This document shows, in pieces, positions 7,679-15,466 of a stretch of 33,019 nt of DNA (the stretch's first letter is position 1; the number at the start of each line of letters is the position of its first letter). Made by a program: the position numbers and the translations under genes. Under the pieces are notes generated by a model. That model made no database searches. It saw nothing but the letters and a program-made list of their open reading frames with translations, and had not been told where the DNA came from. This DNA comes from Lachnospiraceae bacterium (GTDB taxonomy: Bacteria; Bacillota; Clostridia; Lachnospirales; Lachnospiraceae): NCBI GenBank assembly GCA_022774705.1, contig JALFLM010000196.1, positions 1 through 33,019 on the forward strand, written 5' to 3'.

Positions 7679-8779
7679 ATGGCTTCGATTAGTTTTAAGA
7701 ATGTAACAAAGATTTATGATGGCGCAACATCACCGGTCGTTCCCAATCTGAATCTGGAGATCAAGGATAAGGAATTTGTTATTCTGGTTGGTCCCTCCGG
7801 ATGTGGTAAATCAACGACCCTGCGTATGATTGCAGGTCTGGAATCCATCTCGGAAGGCGAGCTGTACATCGGCGACAGACTGATTAACAAGATTCCCCCC
7901 AAGGATCGTGACATCGCCATGGTTTTCCAGAACTATGCTCTGTATCCCCATATGAATGTATATAAGAATATTGCGTTTGGTCTGAATCTCCGTAAAGTGG
8001 ACAAGGATGAGATCGACCGCCGTGTACATGATGCAGCAAAGATCCTTGACCTGGAGCATCTGCTGAACCGTAAGCCCAAGGAACTGTCCGGAGGCCAGAG
8101 ACAGCGTGTGGCTTTAGGACGTGCCATGGTTCGTCAGCCTTCCGTATTCCTTCTGGATGAGCCTCTGTCCAACCTGGATGCAAAGCTTCGTGCGTCCATG
8201 AGAACAGAGATCGCACGTCTGCATCAGAGACTTGATACCACATTTGTATATGTAACACATGATCAGACAGAGGCCATGACCATGGGTGACCGCATCGTTG
8301 TTATGAAAGATGGTGTGATCCAGCAGTATGATACACCTCAGGTTCTGTATGATACACCTGTCAATCTGTTTGTTGCAGGATTCATCGGCAGCCCTCAGAT
8401 GAACTTCATGGATGCGGCAATCGAGAAAGAGAACAATCAGATTTATGCAGTTCTGGGACAGGATAAGCTGGCTGTTCCGAAGTTCAAATGGGATGCCCTT
8501 GCACCTTATGTGGGCAAACATGTAACCATGGGCTTCCGTCCGGAAGATTTCTTCATTGGCGATAAGGTGGCTGCCGGCAATTCGATGTCTGCGCAGATGA
8601 CATTCAGCGAACTGCTGGGTGCCGACTACAACCTGTATATGTATGTCAATGACAACAGAATTACTGTCAAGATTCCTGCTACAGCAGAACAGCCTGCCAG
8701 CGGTCCTCTGAAGCTGGGTGCTGATATGGACAAAGCACATTTCTTTGATAAGGAAAGCCAGAAGGCAATCTGTCATTAA
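7679..8779 (+). CDS. Sugar ABC transporter ATP-binding protein, MsmK/UgpC/MalK type
   Basis: This 366-residue ATPase powers CUT1 sugar uptake. Visible motifs are Walker A GPSGCGKST (residues 38-46), Q-loop VFQNYALYPHM, signature LSGGQRQRVALGRA, Walker B VFLLDEP, D-loop SNLDAKLR and H-loop VTHDQTEA. A C-terminal TOBE-like regulatory domain follows (GFRPEDFFIG and later). The ATG at 7679 has TTGGAGG upstream; the in-frame TTG at 7664 overlaps that site and is rejected. MsmK-type ATPases in Gram-positives often serve several sugar transporters. The stop overlaps the AraC start (TAATG), so regulator and ATPase are coupled. Confidence 0.95.
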   Translation: MASISFKNVTKIYDGATSPVVPNLNLEIKDKEFVILVGPSGCGKSTTLRMIAGLESISEGELYIGDRLINKIPPKDRDIAMVFQNYALYPHMNVYKNIAFGLNLRKVDKDEIDRRVHDAAKILDLEHLLNRKPKELSGGQRQRVALGRAMVRQPSVFLLDEPLSNLDAKLRASMRTEIARLHQRLDTTFVYVTHDQTEAMTMGDRIVVMKDGVIQQYDTPQVLYDTPVNLFVAGFIGSPQMNFMDAAIEKENNQIYAVLGQDKLAVPKFKWDALAPYVGKHVTMGFRPEDFFIGDKVAAGNSMSAQMTFSELLGADYNLYMYVNDNRITVKIPATAEQPASGPLKLGADMDKAHFFDKESQKAICH

Positions 8780-9660
8780 TGGAATACTCAGATAAACTCT
8801 GTTCGATAGAGCTGGAAGCCCCGGATGAATGCATTTCGGGGCTTCTTTGTATTCTGCGCGCCGATCGGATCTGTCTCGATGAAGGGGAGATGTACTCCTT
8901 TCCAGAGCGGCAGGGCTGCTGGTATCTGTTTGCTCTGGAGAAGGGCAATGTGCAGATGACGCATAATGGCGGGCATGTTAATCTGAAAAGCGGCAATGCA
9001 GCGGCATTTTCAGCAGCTGACAGTGTCACTGTGTTTCCTTCGGCAGGCGCAAACCTGTATATGCTTTGTCTGCAGGGGAGTGCGGCGGATACACTGCTGA
9101 ACGCTGCTGCGAAAAAGGGAGGACTTTTCTTTCCGTCCGGCGGTTACCGGGTGACGGTTCTGTATACCGCTCTGCTTACGGAATGGGAACATCATGGAAA
9201 AGTGCCGGGGGTTACGGCTTCGGCGGCTGCTTATCAGATGCTGACGGGCTTGTACGGAACAGGCGTTCCTTCCGGAGACAGCAGAAAGCAGATGCCGAAG
9301 GTTGTGGCAGATGCCATACGGATCATGCAGCAGGATTTTGCATTTCTGGACGGGATCGGAGATCTGGCGGATCGTCTGGAGGTCAGCCAGGAATACCTGA
9401 CACGGACGTTTGGCAGGCACGTGGGACTTCCGCCGGGAAAGTATCTGAACCAGCTGAAGATCGAGTATGCCAAACTGCTGCTGCGTCAGGGGAGACATTC
9501 GGTTTCCTTTGTAGCAGATGCCTGCGGCTTTGCCAACGGCAACTATTTTGCAAGGGTCTTCCGGAATATGACAGGATTAAGTCCGGCACAGTATATGAAA
9601 AACTACAGAGACCAGGCAGCAGCGGAAGATCCCATGCTGGATCCGTTTTATGTGCTTTAG
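8779..9660 (+). CDS. AraC-family transcriptional regulator
   Basis: This 293-residue regulator has an N-terminal cupin-like sensing region (residues about 15-95, with ERQGCWYLFALEKGNVQMTH and LKSGNAAAF) and a C-terminal double helix-turn-helix (from about residue 185: DLADRLEVSQEYLTRTF, then VADACGFANGNYFARVFRN and the AraC ending GLSPAQYMKNYR). Its start overlaps the stop of the ATPase gene, with no separate promoter visible. It likely senses a carbohydrate and acts on this uptake locus or an unlinked enzyme locus. It coexists with the divergent LacI protein, giving the locus two regulators of different types. Confidence 0.92.
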   Translation: MEYSDKLCSIELEAPDECISGLLCILRADRICLDEGEMYSFPERQGCWYLFALEKGNVQMTHNGGHVNLKSGNAAAFSAADSVTVFPSAGANLYMLCLQGSAADTLLNAAAKKGGLFFPSGGYRVTVLYTALLTEWEHHGKVPGVTASAAAYQMLTGLYGTGVPSGDSRKQMPKVVADAIRIMQQDFAFLDGIGDLADRLEVSQEYLTRTFGRHVGLPPGKYLNQLKIEYAKLLLRQGRHSVSFVADACGFANGNYFARVFRNMTGLSPAQYMKNYRDQAAAEDPMLDPFYVL

Positions 9661-9691
9661 ATTTCCGCATCTGTTCAGAATCGGAAACGGA

Positions 9692-10261
9692 TTATTCCGC
9701 GAATATGGGTTCGATAACCGCCCGGAAGTACCGGTCCAGTTCTTCCGGGGGCTGCTTTTTTCTCCCTTTCAGCCACCACTGAACCATCTCTACAAAACTT
9801 CCGGAAATGTGGTTTATGAGAAAATCGTCCGGAAGCGCCGGGTTGGAACGGCCTTCCCTGCTCAGCAGCTGCACCCGGATCAGTTCATTCAGACTGTCCT
9901 TGAAATAGCGAAGGAAGATTTCACTGCTTTCACAGGACAGCAGTCCCAGAATGTTGCTGTCATTTTCCTGAAGATGCTGGAGAAGGTGGCAGAAAACCGA
10001 TTCCGGCGCATTGCCGTCGGAGTACAGGCCGTGGGTGTGGGTGCAGTCCATGGCGCTGTCGATAATGTGCCCGAATAATTCCTCACACAGTTCTTTCAGC
10101 AGATCATCCTTTGTCTCAAAGTGAGCATAGAAAGTGCTCCGTCCAATATCCGCCCTGTCGATAATTTCCTGTACCGTAATATTGTTGTAACTTTTCTCAC
10201 CCAGCAGGGTGATGAATGCCTGAAAAACAGCTTTTCTTGTTTTCTGCTGCCGTCTGTCCAT
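9692..10261 (-). CDS. TetR/AcrR-family transcriptional regulator
   Basis: This 189-residue protein has a TetR DNA-binding domain at residues 1-50 (TRKAVFQAFITLLGEKSYNNITVQEII, then RADIGRSTFYAHFETKDDLLKEL). Its C-terminal ligand domain resembles the Firmicutes-type TetR C-terminal family (DDFLINHISGSFVEMVQWWLKG). The ATG at 10259-10261 follows AAGGAGA at good spacing; the longer frame upstream is a non-coding leader. It is divergent from the P-type ATPase gene, so repression of that gene is a reasonable guess, although TetR proteins of this type often control other exporters. Confidence 0.9.
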   Translation of the reverse strand: MDRRQQKTRKAVFQAFITLLGEKSYNNITVQEIIDRADIGRSTFYAHFETKDDLLKELCEELFGHIIDSAMDCTHTHGLYSDGNAPESVFCHLLQHLQENDSNILGLLSCESSEIFLRYFKDSLNELIRVQLLSREGRSNPALPDDFLINHISGSFVEMVQWWLKGRKKQPPEELDRYFRAVIEPIFAE

Positions 10262-10396
10262 AATAGTCTCCTTATCTCCGGACAAAACTGCCCGAATGTT
10301 CCGTAACTTACATACCTGCGTATCTGATTCTTGTTTTTCACAGGGAATCCGATACAATAAATAAATATAACGAACAAAATGTTTGATAACAGATAA

Positions 10397-10425
10397 ATTG
10401 TACGCTAAGAACGACATTGTGTCAA
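10397..10425 (-). promoter_or_regulatory. Near-consensus SigA promoter of the tetR-type gene
   Basis: On the minus strand, TTGACA (10425-10420) and TACAAT (10402-10397) are 17 nt apart. The predicted start near 10390 gives a leader of about 130 nt before the ATG at 10261. A weaker plus-strand pair (TTGATA 10383-10388, TAAGAA 10406-10411) overlaps it and could serve the ATPase. Confidence 0.75.
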
Positions 10426-10452
10426 GGATGAACCTGTATGTTCCGGATCAGA

Positions 10453-10490
10453 CAGATGATCTGCAGGCAGAAGGTTCTGATCATGAACTT
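10453..10490. promoter_or_regulatory. Two palindromes before the P-type ATPase gene, candidate operators
   Basis: CAGAT-G-ATCTG (10453-10463) is a perfect short palindrome. AGGTTC-TGATCAT-GAACTT (10472-10490) is a 19-bp near-palindrome of the size bound by TetR or metal-sensing repressors. Both lie in the leader of the ATPase gene. Confidence 0.4.
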
Positions 10491-10518
10491 CTGGTATCAG
10501 CAGGAATGAGGTGAGGGT

Positions 10519-12477
10519 ATGTTAAAAAAAATCAATGATATTCTGGCGGGGATTCCCATGACGGCGGTGGCGGGAGTTTTTCTGGTGCTGAGCTTTGTCC
10601 TGCCCCGCATCGGGGTGGAACTGCCGGTGGATCCGGCCTGGGTTACGGTGGTGATCAGCGGGATCCCGCTTTTGTATCTGGCGGTGTGGCGTGTGATCCA
10701 CAATCCGGGAATCAGTAAGATTTCCTCCGCGCTGCTGATTACTATTGCCATGTTTGCAGCTATTGCCATCGGCGATCTGTTTGCAGCCGGTGAGGTGGTT
10801 TTCATCATGGCAATCGGAGCGATTCTGGAGGATATGACCACGGAGCGGGCAAGAAAAGGATTGAAACAGCTGATCAGTCTGGCACCGGTGCAGGGCCGTA
10901 AGATAGAAAACGGTCAGGAGATGATGATTCCGGTGCAGGAAATCCGGTCCGGGGATCTGCTGCGGATTCTGCCGGGGGAAACGGTTCCTGTGGACGGCGT
11001 GATTGTAAGCGGAGAAACCTCTGTAGATCAGTCTGTTATGACAGGAGAATCCCTGCCGGTGGATAAAAGCGTGGGAGAAGAGGTTTTCTGCGGTACCGTC
11101 AATCGCTTCGGAGTGGTGGATATCCGGGCAACGAAGGTGGGACAGGACAGTTCTCTTCAGAAGCTGATCCGCATGGTGCAGGAGGCAGAGGAGAAAAAAG
11201 CTCCCATGGCAAGAATTGCAGATAAAGCCGCCAGCTTCCTGGTACCTGTGGCTCTGCTGATTGCAGTGGCTGCCGGTCTGGTTACCGGCAATATTGTCCG
11301 CGCCGTTACGGTGCTGGTGGTATTCTGTCCCTGTGCGCTGGTACTGGCAACGCCTACCGCTGTTATGGCGTCCATCGGGCAGGCCACAAAACATGGTGTT
11401 ATCATCAAATCCGGGGAAGCACTGGAAAAAATGGGTAAAGTGGATACCATCGCTTTCGACAAAACGGGTACTTTGACCCGGGGGTGTCTGGAAGTAAGCG
11501 ACATCCTGACTTTTGACAGCAGCCTCAGTGAAAATGAGCTTCTGCGGCTGGCAGCTTCTGCGGAATCCCGCAGCGAGCACCCTCTGGGAAAAGCCATTAC
11601 AGCCTGTGCAGGGAGCCGGTCTGCAGAGCTGGTGGAACCGGAATCTTTTCATATGGATGCGGGAAAAGGTGTCTGCGCGCAGGTATCGGGGCGGATGCTT
11701 TACTGCGGCAGTGAAAAATATCTGGCAGAACATGGAATCTTCCCGGATGAGGGTGTGAAAAAACAGCTGGAAAGGCTCCGCTCTGAAGGAAAAGCTTCTA
11801 TATTAATTGCAGAAAAATTGTCAGTAAAAGAAAGGGCAGGAAGAGAGCCGGCAGCAGCCGGCGGCCGCTGTATCGGCGTCATCGCCATGTCGGATGTTCT
11901 CCGGGAGGAAGCCGCGGATATGATCCGCAGTTTACACAGTCTGCATACAGATGCGGTGCTGCTGACCGGTGACAGCAGGCAGACCGCGGACTGGTTTGCA
12001 AAACGTGTAGGAATCAACGAGGTGCATGCGGAGCTTCTGCCTGAAGAAAAGGTAGCCCTGATCGAAAAAATGCAGGCAGAAGGCAGGACAGTGTGCATGA
12101 TCGGCGACGGTGTCAACGATGCCCCCGCTCTGAAAACCGCAGGAGTGGGAGCAGCTATGGGCAGTATGGGAAGCGATATTGCAGTGGAAGCCGCAGATAT
12201 CGCTCTCATGAGTGACGATCTTTCACAGATTACCTATCTGAAACGTCTTGCACGTGAAACAGTGAAAACCATCAGATTCAGCATTACGCTGTCCATGTGC
12301 ATCAATTTTTTAGCGGTTACCTGCTCGGTTCTGGGACTTCTGACACCTACAACCGGTGCGCTGGTACATAATGCAGGTTCCTGTCTGGTGGTGCTGATTG
12401 CTGCACTGCTGTATGACCGGAAATTTGAGGTAACAGTGCAGACTTCTGTCGGGGAAATGTCAGCAGCAGACGTGTAA
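10519..12477 (+). CDS. Heavy-metal-translocating P1B-type ATPase
   Basis: This 652-residue membrane pump exports (or moves) a transition metal using ATP. Motifs in order are the actuator motif TGES, the transmembrane metal site CPC (C270-P-C272), the phosphorylation site DKTGT (Asp314), SEHPLGKA of the nucleotide-binding domain and GDGVNDAP (529-536). There is no N-terminal metal-binding domain: the protein begins directly with membrane helices. The last helix carries HNAGSCLVV rather than the Met/Ser pattern of copper pumps, so zinc, cadmium, cobalt or manganese-like substrates are more likely than copper, but this is not decisive. The ATG at 10519 follows GAGGTGAGGG. A TetR regulator is divergent. 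Confidence 0.92.
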   Translation: MLKKINDILAGIPMTAVAGVFLVLSFVLPRIGVELPVDPAWVTVVISGIPLLYLAVWRVIHNPGISKISSALLITIAMFAAIAIGDLFAAGEVVFIMAIGAILEDMTTERARKGLKQLISLAPVQGRKIENGQEMMIPVQEIRSGDLLRILPGETVPVDGVIVSGETSVDQSVMTGESLPVDKSVGEEVFCGTVNRFGVVDIRATKVGQDSSLQKLIRMVQEAEEKKAPMARIADKAASFLVPVALLIAVAAGLVTGNIVRAVTVLVVFCPCALVLATPTAVMASIGQATKHGVIIKSGEALEKMGKVDTIAFDKTGTLTRGCLEVSDILTFDSSLSENELLRLAASAESRSEHPLGKAITACAGSRSAELVEPESFHMDAGKGVCAQVSGRMLYCGSEKYLAEHGIFPDEGVKKQLERLRSEGKASILIAEKLSVKERAGREPAAAGGRCIGVIAMSDVLREEAADMIRSLHSLHTDAVLLTGDSRQTADWFAKRVGINEVHAELLPEEKVALIEKMQAEGRTVCMIGDGVNDAPALKTAGVGAAMGSMGSDIAVEAADIALMSDDLSQITYLKRLARETVKTIRFSITLSMCINFLAVTCSVLGLLTPTTGALVHNAGSCLVVLIAALLYDRKFEVTVQTSVGEMSAADV

Positions 12478-12493
12478 TCCTATTGCTTTTCAG

Positions 12494-12534
12494 GTAACGG
12501 CTCTGCAGAGTTCTGGTATCTGCCGGGCCGTTAC
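12494..12534 (+). terminator. Candidate terminator between convergent genes
   Basis: An 8-bp outer stem (GTAACGGC / GCCGTTAC) encloses an inner GCAGA/TCTGC stem and is followed by a T-rich stretch (CTTCTGCTTTTCTTTT). It lies between the P-type ATPase and the convergent SGNH gene, whose stop codon falls within it. Confidence 0.55.
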
Positions 12535-13556
12535 GGCTTCTGCTTTTCTTTTCCCTCTTCAATCTGTGAAATACCGTTGTAGAAATACTGACAGTCCTCT
12601 TCCCATTGCTGATATTCTGCATTCCTGCGGAAATCAGTCATGGAATGATTTTCTGCCAGATATTGCCCCAGATATCCGGTTGCCAAACTGGCTCCATAGT
12701 AATTCAGATGGGTTCCGCCGTCGCGGGTATCATTTTTCCAGTTCATATTCATTGCTTCCAGCGCATCAGAAGTATTCATATCAAGAAATTCCAGCTGATT
12801 CCGGCTGCAGAATTCCTCTGTCAGTTCATGGCGTTTGTATCCCCAGTCAGATGTTGAAGGCAGTGCGGTGATAATCAGCTGAGCGCCGTTTTCTTTGCAC
12901 AGCTTTTCGATTTTCAGAACCTGTTTCTCAACAATGGGGCTGAGGACATCGTCCGAAGAAGACTTCTTCATATAGGTTTTGCCCTTTTTACTGGACTTTG
13001 CTTTAAAATTCACAAAATAGCCCTTTGTTACAGAGTGAGTGGCCTGCATCAGGTCGCGGAAGGAATACTTAAACAGTTTTGTCAGCGTACTGTGATAGGA
13101 AATCAGCGGGCAGATGGAGGCCAGACCGGATTTTACCCGGCTGTTCAGGTTCTCTGTCAAAGTAGTATTGCGGAAAAAGAAGCTGGCTTCCAGAATGACC
13201 ACGGAGGGAGACTGTTTTTTGAATATTTTCTTCAGGTACAGTTCGGCATCGAAGGGATCAACAGCAGGTTCCCCCCAGGCGTAGCCGGTAATGCCGTAAT
13301 CTTTCCAGAGCTGCATGGGAATGATGCCGCTGCGGACGTTGCTGTTGCCGATGGCAACCAGATCAACGGTGTTTTTTGGCTCATCAAAGATGGCCCGGGC
13401 GTTGGTGTCAGCCATGGGATTGGGATTTTGCAGCGTGATCAGGGACAGCCAGGACAGCGTTTCCAGAAGCATGCTCAGAATCAGGCAGAACAGCAGTACC
13501 TTTACCGGTCTTCCGTGTTTTTTCAAAAGTGTATTTTTATTGGTTGTTTGAGTCAT
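12531..13556 (-). CDS. SGNH-fold, DltD/AlgJ-like extracytoplasmic acyltransferase
   Basis: This 341-residue protein is anchored by one N-terminal helix (residues about 18-41) after a basic start (LLKKHGRPVK), with the rest predicted outside. SGNH motifs are visible: block I AIGNSNVRSG with candidate nucleophile Ser72, and block V DGGTHLNYYG with Asp279/His283. By analogy with DltD and AlgJ/PatB, it would take an acyl group from the MBOAT partner and place it on an envelope polymer. The ATG follows AGGAGC; the gap to the MBOAT gene is 38 nt, so it is the last gene of the ligase-carrier-MBOAT-SGNH operon. Sequence similarity to classical DltD is weak, and the acceptor polymer is unknown. Confidence 0.78.
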   Translation of the reverse strand: MTQTTNKNTLLKKHGRPVKVLLFCLILSMLLETLSWLSLITLQNPNPMADTNARAIFDEPKNTVDLVAIGNSNVRSGIIPMQLWKDYGITGYAWGEPAVDPFDAELYLKKIFKKQSPSVVILEASFFFRNTTLTENLNSRVKSGLASICPLISYHSTLTKLFKYSFRDLMQATHSVTKGYFVNFKAKSSKKGKTYMKKSSSDDVLSPIVEKQVLKIEKLCKENGAQLIITALPSTSDWGYKRHELTEEFCSRNQLEFLDMNTSDALEAMNMNWKNDTRDGGTHLNYYGASLATGYLGQYLAENHSMTDFRRNAEYQQWEEDCQYFYNGISQIEEGKEKQKP

Positions 13557-13594
13557 GTCATTTGCTCCTGTTCATTGATCATACAAAGTTCATA

Positions 13595-15187
13595 CTAAAA
13601 TTGGGCATAGATGAAATCCACCGCTCCGTATCCGGGACCGTAGGCACCTGCTGCCGCCAGAATGCAGACCGCTGCCAGATAAACACACCAGCGAACCGGC
13701 AGTGGAGAGCCACCGATGGTTTTGCGGATTCCGATTCCTTTTTCCTGCAGAATTCCGATGATGATTACAAGAAGAAGGAACGCGGCGAACATGGACCATT
13801 CCACAATGCCGATGCGGTGTCCCAGCAGAGCCTGCATAAAAGGCTCTTCTCCTGCAGGACCGTTATGAAGGATGGAAAAAATCATATCCTTTGCCTTTGT
13901 AAGGGTATCAGCACGGAAAATCAGCATGCCCAGATTGACAAGGCAGAATGTACGCAGGATCTGGAAACCGTGATAAATGCGGCTTTCCCGGCTGATGGAC
14001 AGCACTCCCGTGATTTTTACAAACAGGGGTTCAAACAGCATGCCCAGAACAACAATCATGTAATAGTACAGACCGTAGAAAATATATTTCCATTCCGCGC
14101 CGTGCCAGATGCCGTTGCCGAACCATACGGCAAACAGCGCCGCGATCATGGGCAGGCAGGATGCATAGTAGGGATTCATGTATTTTCTGGTTTGCTTCGT
14201 CAGGTTCTGGAAAGGATGGCTGATGGAAATCGGATAGAAAATGTAGTCTCTCAGCCAGCTGCCCAGCGTGATATGCCACCGTCTCCAGAATTCATTGACG
14301 CTTCTGGAAAAGAAGGGTCTGCGGAAGTTCTGCTCCAGCCGGATACCGAACAGCTGGGCACTGCCGGTAACCATATCCATGCATCCCGAGAATTCCATAT
14401 AAATCTGGTACGTATAGCAGCATACCCCCAGAATAATGATGGGAGACGGAAGCTTTTCAAAGGAACCGAACACGTATCTGACATAAATACTGAGTCTGTC
14501 CGCAATGAGAACTTTTTTCAGAAGCCCCCAGAGAATCAGCTGAAGTCCTTCGCAAAATGTCTCATAACAGAAAGCATGCCCTTCTTCCAGCTGTTTTCCC
14601 AGCTGATTGTAGCGGGAAATCGGCCCCTCCACAATGACGGGAAAAAAGAAAAGAAAAAGGAGCAGCTTCAGGTAGTTTCTCTGGGCCTGACAGGTTCCCC
14701 GGGAAATGTCGATGATGTAGCTGGCGGCTGACAGTGTATAAAAGGAGACACCAAGGGGCATCATCAGGTGAAAAACGGGAATCTGAGAGGCAATCTGCAG
14801 TCTATCCAGCAGAATATTCAGGTTTCCGCAGAAGAAATTCAGGTATTTCACGGAAAAAAGAATCGCAAACAACAGAATACAGGAAAAAACGAGAACGTGC
14901 CGTTTCTTTTTTTCTGTCTGTTTTTTCAGCTGTTTCCGTTCTTCTTTGGGCAGTCCTTTTTTCTGCTCCTGAAAAGACAGCTGGATTTTATCAAGGCAAA
15001 GACCGGTCACATATACCAGAAGGGTGGTGGCCAGAAGAATTAAAATTCGTCCGCCGCAGGAAAGAAGGTAAAATGCGGTACTGAAGACCAGCAGCGCCGT
15101 CCATCGCAGCCGCAGCGGCAGCAGGTAATACAGCGCCGCTGCAGCAGGTAAAAAAATTACCACAAAAAACCAGTCATTATACTGCAT
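13595..15187 (-). CDS. MBOAT-family O-acyltransferase (AlgI/DltB-like) with fused C-terminal acyl-shuttle hexapeptide
   Basis: This 530-residue polytopic membrane protein moves an activated acyl group from the carrier protein across the membrane. MBOAT signatures are present: EFWRRWHITLGSWLRDYIF with His305, and GNGIWHGAEW with the invariant catalytic His362. The spacing and wording resemble AlgI more than DltB. The protein ends exactly in FIYAQF (Phe525-Phe530, Tyr527 in the middle). This matches the C-terminal tyrosine hexapeptide described as the acyl shuttle, which is on the microprotein DltX in classical Dlt systems and fused to the MBOAT in others. The start lies 3 nt after the carrier stop, with GAGGAGG inside the carrier gene, so the two are coupled. 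Confidence 0.92.
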   Translation of the reverse strand: MQYNDWFFVVIFLPAAAALYYLLPLRLRWTALLVFSTAFYLLSCGGRILILLATTLLVYVTGLCLDKIQLSFQEQKKGLPKEERKQLKKQTEKKKRHVLVFSCILLFAILFSVKYLNFFCGNLNILLDRLQIASQIPVFHLMMPLGVSFYTLSAASYIIDISRGTCQAQRNYLKLLLFLFFFPVIVEGPISRYNQLGKQLEEGHAFCYETFCEGLQLILWGLLKKVLIADRLSIYVRYVFGSFEKLPSPIIILGVCCYTYQIYMEFSGCMDMVTGSAQLFGIRLEQNFRRPFFSRSVNEFWRRWHITLGSWLRDYIFYPISISHPFQNLTKQTRKYMNPYYASCLPMIAALFAVWFGNGIWHGAEWKYIFYGLYYYMIVVLGMLFEPLFVKITGVLSISRESRIYHGFQILRTFCLVNLGMLIFRADTLTKAKDMIFSILHNGPAGEEPFMQALLGHRIGIVEWSMFAAFLLLVIIIGILQEKGIGIRKTIGGSPLPVRWCVYLAAVCILAAAGAYGPGYGAVDFIYAQF

Positions 15188-15190
15188 GGA

Positions 15191-15421
15191 TTATTCATCC
15201 TCCTCGATTCTTTGAACCATGTCATAAATCGCTTCTGCAGAGCTGAAATTTTCGGGAATTATGTAGGGAAGAGTGATTTCGATATCGAAGGCATCATTCA
15301 GTTCGCCTGTCAGCAGCATGATTTCCATAGAGGTAAGGATCTGACGGTTTACCAGATCTTTTTCTGTTGTAAAATCAACACCGGGTTTCAGATTGCTTAA
15401 AATTTTAATTACTGTTTCCAT
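15191..15421 (-). CDS. Acyl carrier protein, DltC-like
   Basis: This 76-residue acidic helical protein fits the carrier-protein family in size and in its position between ligase and MBOAT. The phosphopantetheine attachment site is expected at Ser31 in the context ILTSMEIM; most carriers have Asp-Ser at this place, so the preceding Thr is a substitution. The surrounding pattern (DLVNRQILTSMEIM, then DAFDIEITLPYIIPENFSSAEAI) aligns with DltC-type carriers (LIDSGILDS and later LxPENF). The ATG follows GGAGA (minus strand). It should receive the acyl group from the adenylating ligase at 15467-16978 and offer it to the MBOAT at 13595-15187. Confidence 0.88.
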   Translation of the reverse strand: METVIKILSNLKPGVDFTTEKDLVNRQILTSMEIMLLTGELNDAFDIEITLPYIIPENFSSAEAIYDMVQRIEEDE

Positions 15422-15466
15422 ATTTTTTTCTCCTGTCTGTAGTATATGTTTTCTTTTTGTATTATT

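Noticed and set aside
10522-11733. Minus-strand frame of 403 codons opposite the P-type ATPase
   Set aside because: It has no domain or start signal and mirrors the ATPase codons.
13529-14731. Plus-strand frame of 400 codons opposite the MBOAT gene
   Set aside because: The predicted peptide is low-quality and the opposite strand encodes a clear MBOAT enzyme with intact motifs.
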